In this document: piece after piece, positions 51,251-59,396 of the stretch | How positions within the stretch are numbered: position 1 is the stretch's first letter | How the letters are laid out: every line of letters starts with the position of its first letter | NCBI GenBank assembly: GCA_947090765.1 | Contig: OX352322.1 | Span: 291,501-355,500, forward strand | DNA from: Pseudomonas sp. MM223 | GTDB taxonomy: Bacteria; Pseudomonadota; Gammaproteobacteria; Pseudomonadales; Pseudomonadaceae | Direction: 5' to 3' | Length of the DNA stretch: 64,000 nt | Made by a program: the position numbers and the translations under genes | Notes under the pieces: model-generated | What the model was told of the DNA's origin: nothing | Databases searched by the model: none | The model's input: only the letters and a program-made list of their open reading frames with translations

Positions 51251-52897
51251 TTCGGCACACAGCTTTTGCCGCAAGGGCCATCACATCTCCACTTTCCGGT
51301 GCAAAGCTGTCGCTGCGCGCCATCCGCCACATCCGCGCATAAAACTCGCTTTCAATCGAGCCACTGAGCAATTCGCCTGGCTTGAGGAACGTGTGCAGGT
51401 CCGAGAACAGCCCGATCTCGCTGGGGCTGATACGCCGGGCCAGGTGCTTGGGCTTCAGCCCGAGGGGTGTTCCAGGCCCGCAGCAGCCAGCATTTCGGCC
51501 AGTGCGTGCAGGGTATTGCGGTGGAAGCTGGCTACCCGCTCGGCCTTGTCCGGTACCACCAGGGCGCGCTGGCGCAGTGGGTCTTGCGTGGCCACGCCGG
51601 TCGGGCATTTGTTGGTGTGGCAGCTTTGCGACTGGATGCAGCCAATGGCGAACATGAAGCCGCGTGCCGAGTTGACCCAGTCAGCGCCGATGGCCAGTAC
51701 GCTGGCGATGTCGAAGGCACTGACGATTTTACCCGCAGCGCCAATGCGAATGCTGGCGCGCAGGTTCAGGCCGACCAGGGTGTTGTGCACAAACATCAGG
51801 CCTTCGCGCATCGGCACGCCCATGTTGTCGCTGAATTCGCGTGGTGCCGCGCCGGTACCGCCTTCCTTGCCATCGACAACGATGAAGTCCGGGGTGATGC
51901 CGGTGGCCAGCATGGCCTTGGCAATGCCCATGAACTCCCACGGGTGGCCCAGGCAGAACTTGAAGCCCACGGGCTTGCCGCCCGACAACTCGCGCAGGCT
52001 GGCCACGAATTGCAGCAACTCGACGGGTGTGCGAAATGCGCTGTGCGCGGCCGGAGAGATGCAGTCTTCACCTGCGCGCACGCCACGGGTCTCGGCAATT
52101 TCGGTGCTGACCTTGTGCCCCGGCAGGATACCGCCGTGGCCAGGCTTGGCGCCCTGGCTAAGCTTGATCTCGATCATCTTCACCTGCGGCGAGCGGGCCT
52201 GTTCGGCGAAGCGCTGCGGGTCGAAACGACCGTCCTCGGTGCGGCAGCCGAAGTAGCCACTGCCGATTTCCCAGATCAGGTCACCGCCATGTTCACGGTG
52301 GTACGGGCTGATGCTGCCTTCACCGGTGTCATGGGCAAAACGGCCCATGCGCGCGCCGCGGTTGAGGGCGGCGATGGCATTGGCGCTGAGCGCGCCAAAG
52401 CTCATGGCAGAGATGTTGAAGATCGAGGCCGAGTAGGGCAGGCGACACTGCGGCCCGCCAATGGCGATGCGAAACGAGGCCGGGTCGGGTGTGGCCACTG
52501 GCAGCATCGAATGGCTGATGAATTCGAAACCGGGCTTGTAGGCATCGTTCAGGGTGCCGAAGGCTTTCTCGGCGCTCTCGTTTTTGGCGCGTGCGTACAC
52601 CAGCGAGCGCTGCGAACGGGAGAACGGCAGCTTGTCGTCGTCACCCTCGATCAGGTACTGGCGGATTTCCGGGCGAATGGTTTCGATCAGGTAGCGGATA
52701 TTGCCCAGGATCGGATAGTTGCGGCGCACGGCGTGGTGGCTTTGGCGCAGGTCGTTGAGCCCGACCAGGCTTAGCACGGCAGTGATCAGGGTTATTGGCC
52801 AGAGCCAGGCATGCTGGGGCAGCAGTGGCAGGCTGGCAAAGGTGAACAGCAGGCAGATGGCGAGGCAGGCGTAGCGGCTGGGCAGAGAGTGTTTCAT
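51231..52897 (-). pseudogene. FMN-binding glutamate synthase family protein, frameshifted
   Basis: Homologous to the FMN and iron-sulfur half of glutamate synthase. Two N-terminal hydrophobic segments (ACLAICLLFTFASLPLLPQH onward) precede FNISAMSFGALSANAIAALN and DFIVVDGKEGGTGAAPREFS. A C-x5-C-x4-C cluster (CIQSQSCHTNKC) is as in GltB. Near the end the frame breaks at LEHPSG; adding one A at about 51465 (TCGG-GCTG to TCGGAGCTG) continues as LKPKHLARRISPSEIGLFSD to the natural end. Restored length is about 555 residues. It lacks the glutaminase domain, so it is not a full glutamate synthase; its true role is unclear. Likely a sequence error. Confidence 0.82.
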
Positions 52898-53028
52898 GGG
52901 TCCATCGCAGGCAGGATGACCGGGCATAGGATAGGCAAAGGCGGGAAGGGGAAAACCTGGGTAATCGGTAAAAGACTGTTACCTGATTGCGGGTTGCGCG
53001 GTAAGACAGGCAGGTACGCCGGCCGTTG

Positions 53029-53056
53029 CAGGAGCAGCACAAGGCTGCTCCTACAG
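53029..53056. repeat. Single REP-like element
   Basis: AGGAGCAGCACAAGGCTGCT and flanking bases form one half of the TGCTCCTACA-type REP, just beyond the histidine kinase stop. The remaining part of the 174-bp gap shows nothing else clear. Confidence 0.65.
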
Positions 53057-53071
53057 GGGCCGCGTCTGCCT

Positions 53072-54448
53072 TTAGATGGGCAGCAGTATGCTCACTCGCA
53101 ACCCACCGCCATCACGGTTCGACAGCATCAGCTCGCCCCCATGGCTTGTGGCAATCCGCTGGGCAATGCTCAACCCCAGCCCATACCCGCCAGAGGCGTG
53201 GTTACGCGACCCTTCACCGCGCACGAACGGGTCGGTGATGGTGGCCAGCAGCCCCGGCGCAATCCCCGGCCCGCGGTCGTCGATATGGATGAACACCCCT
53301 GTGGTGGCCCGCTCCAGCGTGACCGAAATATTTTCGGCGTAGCGCAAAGCATTGACCAACAGGTTTTGCAGGCAGCGCTGCAACAGCAAGGCATCTGCCT
53401 GCAAGCTACCCGCCTGCCCGTGCACCGGCAGTGGTTCTTCGGCAGTGGCCAGGTCCGCACACTGGCGCGCAACCAGTCGGTCCAGGTCCACCTGCTGCAA
53501 ATTTTGCTGCTCCCCCGCACGCAGGTAGTCCAGCACCTGGCCGATCATGTCGTCCATCTGGGTAATGTTCTGCCGCAGGCGCTGGCGGTGTTCGTCGTCC
53601 GGCAGCCGCTCCAGGCGCAGGCGCATGCGGGTAAGCGGGGTGCGCAGGTCGTGAGACACGGCGGCCAGGAAGTAAGCCTTGTCATTGACCATGGCAATCA
53701 GCCGCTGCTGCATGGCGTTGAAGGCCTGGGCGGCCTGGCGCACTTCCTCCGGGCCATCCAGTGCCAAGGGCGGTTGTTCGAGGTTGCCGCCCAGGCCACG
53801 TGCGGCATCGGCCAGGCGCCGCAAAGGGCGCAGGCACAAGCGCACGGCAATCAGGCACACCAGCAGCACCGCGACGATGCGCAGCGCATACACCCGTAGC
53901 AGATAGTCGCTGATAAGCACCCACGCCGACTCGCCGCTCCAGCCCTGTAGTTCCTGGCCATCAATAGTCAGCCAATGACCATCGGCCAACGGCACCGCGA
54001 ACTGGATATGCGCCTGGGCCGTGCGCAGGCCGAACAGGCTGCGCCAGACGATAGGCTGGCCCAGTTCATCGGTCAGTTGCACTTTCAACAAGCGCACGTC
54101 CTGGGCATGCCCCAGCTCGTACTTGAGGGCCTGGTGCAGCAACAGCTCGACACGCCTGCGACCACGACGTTCATCATGTTCAGGCGTGGGTAGCGTTTCG
54201 GCGCAGCGCAGCTGGTAGTGGACGGGCACCTTCAACGTGCCGGCGTGGCAGTTGGCCTGGGCAATCAGGGGGGCACTGCGCGCGGCGATCAGCCGAATGG
54301 GGGCTTCGAGTACCTGAGCGAAGCGCACATCGAACCAGATGCTACTCGACATCAACTGGATCACCAGCGTGCCGCTGACCATGATCAGCAGCAGCTGACC
54401 AAACAGGGTGCGCGGCCACAGCCGGCGAAGCCAGCGCATCTCAGGCAT
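53072..54448 (-). CDS. Two-component sensor histidine kinase
   Basis: A 458-residue kinase. A transmembrane helix lies near 14-33, then a periplasmic loop of about 145 residues with two cysteines (C67 in QANCHAG, C82 in LRCAET) and a second helix near 188-206. HAMP, phosphorylation His in AVSHDLRTPLTRMRLRLERL, and HATPase (GGYGLGLSIAQRIATSHGGE) follow. It pairs with the response regulator encoded just upstream, overlapping by 8 bp (an alternative start at 54439 gives no overlap). The divergent receptor gene suggests it senses a siderophore or iron, like PfeS or PirS; this is inference. Confidence 0.87.
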   Translation of the reverse strand: MPEMRWLRRLWPRTLFGQLLLIMVSGTLVIQLMSSSIWFDVRFAQVLEAPIRLIAARSAPLIAQANCHAGTLKVPVHYQLRCAETLPTPEHDERRGRRRVELLLHQALKYELGHAQDVRLLKVQLTDELGQPIVWRSLFGLRTAQAHIQFAVPLADGHWLTIDGQELQGWSGESAWVLISDYLLRVYALRIVAVLLVCLIAVRLCLRPLRRLADAARGLGGNLEQPPLALDGPEEVRQAAQAFNAMQQRLIAMVNDKAYFLAAVSHDLRTPLTRMRLRLERLPDDEHRQRLRQNITQMDDMIGQVLDYLRAGEQQNLQQVDLDRLVARQCADLATAEEPLPVHGQAGSLQADALLLQRCLQNLLVNALRYAENISVTLERATTGVFIHIDDRGPGIAPGLLATITDPFVRGEGSRNHASGGYGLGLSIAQRIATSHGGELMLSNRDGGGLRVSILLPI

Positions 54449-55160
54449 CCGTCTCGCGGCTGGCGATGCTCAGCAGGTAGCCTTCATTGCGGATGGTGAG
54501 GATTTGCGCGGCACCTGCCGGCGCACGCCGCAGTTGCTGGCGCAGGCGGCTGACGCACATGTCCACCGAACGGTCGTCGGGCAGGTGGTCGCGGCCGAAC
54601 GCGCTGCGGGTCAGTTGGTCACGTGAAACCACCCGGTTGTTGGCTTCCAGCAGTTCGCGCAGCACGCGGTAGTCGGAGCGTGGCAGGGTCAGGGTCTCGC
54701 CATCAGGGCGGGTGAGCAGGCGCTTCACGTGTTCCAGGCGAAAGCCCGCGAACAACTGGGCGTTCGCAGCCGGTTCTTCGACAGGTACATCCAGGCGTTG
54801 CGGGCGCCGCAGCACGGCCTTGATCCGGGCGATAAGCTCGCGCGGCTCGAAAGGTTTGGCCAGGTAGTCGTCGGCACCCACTTCCAGGCCGATGATGCGG
54901 TCCAGCGTGCTGCCCTTGGCCGACAGCATGATCACTGCCAACCCCGGCGTCGCTTGCAACTGGCGGCACAGGCTAAGGCCATCCTCGCCGGGCAGCATCA
55001 GGTCGAGCACCACCAGGTCTACCTTGTGCCGCGCCAGTTGTTCGCGCATTTGCTCGCCGTCGGCAGCGGCCAGCACGTTGTAGCCGGCATCTGTCAGGTA
55101 ATCACAAAGAAGTTCGCGGATTTCGTCGTCATCGTCGACAACCAGCAGGGTCGTGCTCAT
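54441..55160 (-). CDS. OmpR-family response regulator
   Basis: A 239-residue regulator. The receiver domain has acidic pocket DDDD at 9-12, phosphorylation site D53 ([12 protein letters not shown]) and conserved Lys in LAKPFEPREL. A winged-helix output domain follows (TLPRSDYRVLRELLEANNRV, DDRSVDMCVSRLRQQLRRAP). The ATG giving MSTTLLVVDDDDE is preferred to a GTG four codons earlier. It is the first gene of the two-component operon and is divergent from the siderophore receptor at 55301, its most likely target. Confidence 0.9.
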   Translation of the reverse strand: MSTTLLVVDDDDEIRELLCDYLTDAGYNVLAAADGEQMREQLARHKVDLVVLDLMLPGEDGLSLCRQLQATPGLAVIMLSAKGSTLDRIIGLEVGADDYLAKPFEPRELIARIKAVLRRPQRLDVPVEEPAANAQLFAGFRLEHVKRLLTRPDGETLTLPRSDYRVLRELLEANNRVVSRDQLTRSAFGRDHLPDDRSVDMCVSRLRQQLRRAPAGAAQILTIRNEGYLLSIASRETDA

Positions 55161-55198
55161 GCGGAAAAACACCTGTTCGGTGAGGGCCGGTGGCGCTC

Positions 55199-55225
55199 AT
55201 TACGTTCAATTACATCCCCGTACAT
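55199..55225. promoter_or_regulatory. Helically phased repeats in the receptor/two-component divergent promoter
   Basis: ATTAC at 55199-55203 and ATTAC at 55209-55213 are exactly 10 bp apart, and CGTAC follows at 55219-55223. Tandem sites spaced by one helical turn are typical of OmpR/PhoB-type regulators, so this may be the binding site of the adjacent response regulator. No good Fur box was seen in the same gap. Confidence 0.4.
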
Positions 55226-55300
55226 GTCGGGTCTGGAGCCTGGAGGGCCGATCCCTAGAATCCTAACAAAAAATCATCTGCAAATACGAAGCCTTCCCAA

Positions 55301-57598
55301 ATGAATCCCACGAGCATCCCGCAAGTCTTCACCCCCATCCACCGAGGCGGCAACCGCATCAAGCCGCTGGCCTTCTGCGTCGCCGTCGCTATTAGCGGTG
55401 GTGCCATGGCGGCTGACAGCAAACCCCTAGAGCTGGACGCCACGCAAATCGAGGACAGCGCGTTGCTGCCCGCTGACGATGCCGGCCAGTTGGGCTACAC
55501 GGTCGAGAGCACCCGCAGCTCTACTGGCCTTGCGCTGACGCCACGGCAGACGCCGCAATCGGTCACCACCATCACCCGTCAGCAGATGGAGGACCGCAAC
55601 ATCCACACCATTGAGCAAGCGCTGGAGACGGCGCCGGGTGTGACGGCGAGCAAGTCCGAAGTAGGCGGGCGCACCGATTACCGTGCCCGTGGCTACTCCA
55701 TCAGCAACTGGAAGATCGATGGCCTGCAGACCCAGGGCGGCTCTGACTTCAGCGGCAGCGGCAACGCAATGAACATGGACCTGTACGAGCGCATCGACAT
55801 CGTGCGTGGCGCCAACGGCCTGTTGGGTGGTACCGGCGACCCCTCGGCCACCGTCAACCTGATCCGCAAGGCCCCGACCAAAACCTTCGGCGGCAGTGCT
55901 TATGCCACTTACGGCAGCTGGGACAAACGCCGCCTGGGCGCCGACCTCAACCTGCCATTGTCCGAAGACGGCCGCCTGCGCTCACGCTTCGTGATGACCC
56001 AGCAAGACGCCAACTCGTTCCGCGATAACCAGTCCGAACGCTCCCGCGCCGCGCTGGCCAACTTCGAGTTCGACCTGGACGACGCCACTACCCTGGGTGC
56101 CGGCTACCAGTATGAGTACAACAAGGTAGTGGGCGGCGGCTGGGGCGCAAACATCCCGATCTGGTACCGCGACGGCAGCAAGACCGACTTGCCGCGCAGC
56201 AGCAACGTGGCGCCCAGCTGGAGCTTTGGCGAATACACCACCCGCACCGCGTTCGGCTCGCTGGAGCACCGCTTCGACAACGACTGGGCGCTGGACCTGA
56301 AAGCCGCCCAGAGCACCACCGAAACCCTGAACCACCGCGGCCTGGCCAAGGTTAACTCGGCCGGGCGTGGCACCTATGGCGGTTACTGGGACCAGGACGG
56401 CAGCGGCGCCGTGCTCAACGGCCTGCACAGCGCCAGCGACACCACCCAGCAGTCGGCGCAAATCGATCTCTCCGGCCCGTTCCAGCTGTTCGGCCGCACC
56501 CACCAGGCCATGGTCGGCTACAACGACAGCCGCACCGTGGGTTGGTCGCCCGAGTACACCTGCACGATGGTGGGTGGCGGCATGGCCAGTGCGCCGTCGG
56601 TGGGCTGCCTGTTCCGCGCCAACAACGGTTTGCCCCTGACCGACTGGCGCAATGGCGTAGACGACGATTACAACATGCTCGCCTCGCGTACCGGCCGCCA
56701 CAGCAAGACCACCACCCGCCTGCAGGGCATGTACGCTGCCACCCGCCTGAGCATTACCGACCCGCTGTCGGTGATCGTTGGCGTGCGCACCAGCAACTAC
56801 GCCTCCGTCACCCGCAGCGTTGCCGGTGCACGTAGCAGCCAGGAAGAGAATGGCATCGTCACCCCCTACCTGGGGGCGGTGTACGACCTCAACGACAACT
56901 ACTCGCTGTACGCCAGCTATACCGACATCTTCACCCCGCAAACATCTGAAACCAGCAGCGGCAGCAAAGTGGAGCCGATTCGCGGGCAAAGCTACGAGAC
57001 GGGTATCAAGGGTGAGTGGTTTGACGGCCGCCTGAACGCCTCGGCGGCGTACTTCCGCACCAAGCAGGAAAACAAGGCAGTACTGGACGGCGACCTGACC
57101 ACCCCGACCGGTGGCAGCGCCTACAAGGCCGGTTCCGGCCAGGAAACCGACGGTATCGACCTGGAAGTTGCGGGCGCCCTGACCCCCAACTGGAACGTGT
57201 ATGCCGGCTACACCTACCTGCACTTCCGCCGCGTCGACAGTGACGGGCGCAGCGACCCGTCGCACCTGTTCAAGGCCTCGACCACCTACCGCCTCAGCGG
57301 CCCGCTCGACCGCCTGACCCTGGGTGCCGGCGTGACCGCGCAAACCAACATCCGCGCCATTTCCAGCCCGGCTGGCCAGCCCACCAACGGCGTGAGCAAC
57401 GGTGCCACCGACGTGAACTGGTCCGGTTACGCCATCTGGAATGCCATGGCCAAGTACCAGTTGACCGACAACACCAGCGTCAGCGTCAACGCCAACAACC
57501 TGTTCGACAAGCATTACTACACCCAGTACGGGTTCTATGCCGGGTCGATTTATGGCGACCCGCGTAACTTGTCGTTGACTGTTAGCACAGCGTTCTGA
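55301..57598 (+). CDS. TonB-dependent siderophore receptor
   Basis: A 765-residue outer-membrane receptor. The N-terminal signal region is MNPTSIPQVFTPIHRGGNRI then LAFCVAVAISGGAMAA. After it TQIEDSALL leads into the plug (TPRQTPQSVTTITRQQMEDR, IVRGANGLLGGTGDPSATVN), and the barrel ends in PRNLSLTVSTAF with terminal Phe. No full FecR-interacting signalling domain is seen. It belongs to the FpvA/FoxA-like group by general sequence; the ligand is unknown. Divergent from an OmpR-type two-component pair, a layout like pfeRS-pfeA and pirRS-pirA. Confidence 0.9.
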   Translation: MNPTSIPQVFTPIHRGGNRIKPLAFCVAVAISGGAMAADSKPLELDATQIEDSALLPADDAGQLGYTVESTRSSTGLALTPRQTPQSVTTITRQQMEDRNIHTIEQALETAPGVTASKSEVGGRTDYRARGYSISNWKIDGLQTQGGSDFSGSGNAMNMDLYERIDIVRGANGLLGGTGDPSATVNLIRKAPTKTFGGSAYATYGSWDKRRLGADLNLPLSEDGRLRSRFVMTQQDANSFRDNQSERSRAALANFEFDLDDATTLGAGYQYEYNKVVGGGWGANIPIWYRDGSKTDLPRSSNVAPSWSFGEYTTRTAFGSLEHRFDNDWALDLKAAQSTTETLNHRGLAKVNSAGRGTYGGYWDQDGSGAVLNGLHSASDTTQQSAQIDLSGPFQLFGRTHQAMVGYNDSRTVGWSPEYTCTMVGGGMASAPSVGCLFRANNGLPLTDWRNGVDDDYNMLASRTGRHSKTTTRLQGMYAATRLSITDPLSVIVGVRTSNYASVTRSVAGARSSQEENGIVTPYLGAVYDLNDNYSLYASYTDIFTPQTSETSSGSKVEPIRGQSYETGIKGEWFDGRLNASAAYFRTKQENKAVLDGDLTTPTGGSAYKAGSGQETDGIDLEVAGALTPNWNVYAGYTYLHFRRVDSDGRSDPSHLFKASTTYRLSGPLDRLTLGAGVTAQTNIRAISSPAGQPTNGVSNGATDVNWSGYAIWNAMAKYQLTDNTSVSVNANNLFDKHYYTQYGFYAGSIYGDPRNLSLTVSTAF

Positions 57599-57608
57599 CC
57601 CACGCAAG

Positions 57609-57632
57609 CGGGGCCGAGATTCGGCCCCTTTT
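57609..57632 (+). terminator. Rho-independent terminator after receptor
   Basis: Stem GGGGCCGA/TCGGCCCC with loop GAT followed by TTTT, 10 bp after the stop. It lies at the boundary to the accessory block. Confidence 0.82.
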
Positions 57633-57719
57633 CACCTGCAACTCAACCAAGTCTTCAGCTCGGGAAGTGCAAACTGGCGGAGAATACCCAGTGATTTGCA
57701 ACAGTGGGTGGCTTGTTCT

Positions 57720-59396
57720 TCACTGCTGCGCCTCCAGCGCCTGTAGAAGTTGCTTAATATTTTGCATGGCGTTACGAACTTCATCTTCGTAGAGTGGCAT
57801 ATTGTTGAAATGGGAAGCCGGGTTCAGCACGCGTTCCGTCGTTTCGAGTACACGATCAATGGCTTTCACCGATTCCATCTTTGTCCAGCCGGCATGGTTC
57901 AGGGTACTTCTCAGCTTTCTCCGCTTCGATTTGAGGATTCCCTTATCCTGCGCTTGCAGCTGTGTATGGTTGTCCAAATCGCTGTCGTCAGAAGGAATCA
58001 AAAGCGTGCGGTGTTCTTCTGGGGTGTTCTTTAGCACATCGTTATAGAGTGTTGTCGGGATGCTTTCCAGCAACTTGTTTCTGGATGCTCGCAAGTTCTC
58101 GGTCAAGGAAAAAAACTGACTCGGAGGCAGTTCTTTTCCTTCCACCCATTCACGGAAGCGTTTGGCAGTATCTTCAGCTGCCTTGCGCAGAAACATGGCG
58201 GCCTCTTCCACATCGTGGCCGTTGAGGTAGTCATCAGCTTTTTCCAGATCGCTCTTTTCAGTTGCGGCCTTGATGTTCCTTGCAGCATTGCCCTTTAACC
58301 GCACGAAACGCCAGTTCGTGTGCTGACTGCCAATTCGGCGGCGAAATTCGCGGAAGAAGCCGAGGTCGTGAGTGAGGATGACTTTCTGGTAGTTGCAAAA
58401 GGCCTCGGACAGGAGGATGTCCACGACTTGCATGCGGTTGCTCATGTCCAGGCTCACCAGCAGGTCATCAAGCACCAGCAGTTTTAGGTCGGAATCGTGC
58501 AGGCTGACCAGTGACGCCGCAAAGCGCACTGACAGAGCCAATTGGGTCAGTTTTGCCTCGTTGAGGAAACTCTGAGGTTTTCTAACCGTGTGCCCGTCAA
58601 TTTTTATTCCAAACTCAATGACCGGTGGAGTGAACTTGAAATTGCTTTGGCTTGTACCGATAGCCGATGGTGGCGTGGTAACCGCCAGCTTAAGGTCAAT
58701 CTTGCTAGTGTCGCCCGTAGCAAAGTGGGCGTCATAAAACTTCTGCGCCTCAGTGCTGATGCTGACGACAATGCCTGGTAAAATATTGGCAAATTGCGCG
58801 GTGTTTTGAATGAACGTGTCGTATGCTTTTCTGCCGGCTGTACTGCGCTGGTTCGACGGATTGGGCCTGCCCGACATGATCTTTTGCCACATGTCGTAAG
58901 GGGACTGTCCACCCGTGCTGACGCAAAACGGCAGAATTTCTTTCTCAAACAATGGCCAGAGATCGAATTTTTCCGAGTTGCGAAAGTGTGAAAACCCGAA
59001 GAAGAAACGGTAGGTGATAAAGTCGCTGGCTAGATCCCCTTTGAGAATGGCTGGCTGGTTACCGGTGCCGTGATTAGTCTGGCTGATACGGTAGATGGTA
59101 TCGTTGCCCTGTGCTGTTTCGCGCAGGGTCAGCGCAATCTCTCCTGGCTTAGGAGTAGGTTCTTTCTGTTCGTGAAGGTTGAGTAAGTTTTGCGGATTCG
59201 CAGGGTCGAAATATTTTTCGACATCTGCCTTGGTTTTTCGCGCACTTTGCAAAAAGGTATAAAGCGCCCAGTAAAGCGAAGACTTTCCCGCGCCATTGGC
59301 GCCATACAACAGCAGATGGCGACCCTCCAGTCCAAGAGAAAAATCGCGGAATGCCTTGAAATTGGTGATCGCAATGTGATGCAAGTGAGCTTTCAT
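57720..59396 (-). CDS. AAA/ABC-type ATPase of putative defence operon
   Basis: A 558-residue RecF/OLD-like ATPase. Walker A is GANGAGKSS at 32-40 after the typical start AITNFKAFRDFSLGLEG. A degenerate signature is at about 278-293 (LNEAKLTQLALSVRFA), Walker B LKLLVLDD at 304-311 with DLLVSLD after it, and switch THD at 342-344. There is no long coiled coil, so it is not a classical SMC. The C-terminal 180 residues are helical and charged (SDLEKADDYLNGHDVEEAAM). The start overlaps the methyltransferase stop by 4 bp. It is the ATPase of a helicase-methylase-ATPase (Hma-like) set; GC is lower than in flanking genes by eye. Confidence 0.82.
   Translation of the reverse strand: MKAHLHHIAITNFKAFRDFSLGLEGRHLLLYGANGAGKSSLYWALYTFLQSARKTKADVEKYFDPANPQNLLNLHEQKEPTPKPGEIALTLRETAQGNDTIYRISQTNHGTGNQPAILKGDLASDFITYRFFFGFSHFRNSEKFDLWPLFEKEILPFCVSTGGQSPYDMWQKIMSGRPNPSNQRSTAGRKAYDTFIQNTAQFANILPGIVVSISTEAQKFYDAHFATGDTSKIDLKLAVTTPPSAIGTSQSNFKFTPPVIEFGIKIDGHTVRKPQSFLNEAKLTQLALSVRFAASLVSLHDSDLKLLVLDDLLVSLDMSNRMQVVDILLSEAFCNYQKVILTHDLGFFREFRRRIGSQHTNWRFVRLKGNAARNIKAATEKSDLEKADDYLNGHDVEEAAMFLRKAAEDTAKRFREWVEGKELPPSQFFSLTENLRASRNKLLESIPTTLYNDVLKNTPEEHRTLLIPSDDSDLDNHTQLQAQDKGILKSKRRKLRSTLNHAGWTKMESVKAIDRVLETTERVLNPASHFNNMPLYEDEVRNAMQNIKQLLQALEAQQ

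Noticed and set aside
55161..55300. Fur box in front of the second siderophore receptor
   Set aside because: The best candidate matches only about 9 of 19 consensus positions, which is close to chance in AT-rich DNA.
55982..57607. 541-residue minus-strand frame opposite the siderophore receptor
   Set aside because: Shadow frame with Gly/Val/Ala-rich, domainless sequence; the receptor on the plus strand is convincing.
57599..57719. tRNA or attachment site at the island boundary
   Set aside because: No tRNA 3' end, direct repeat or integrase was found; only a terminator is visible.
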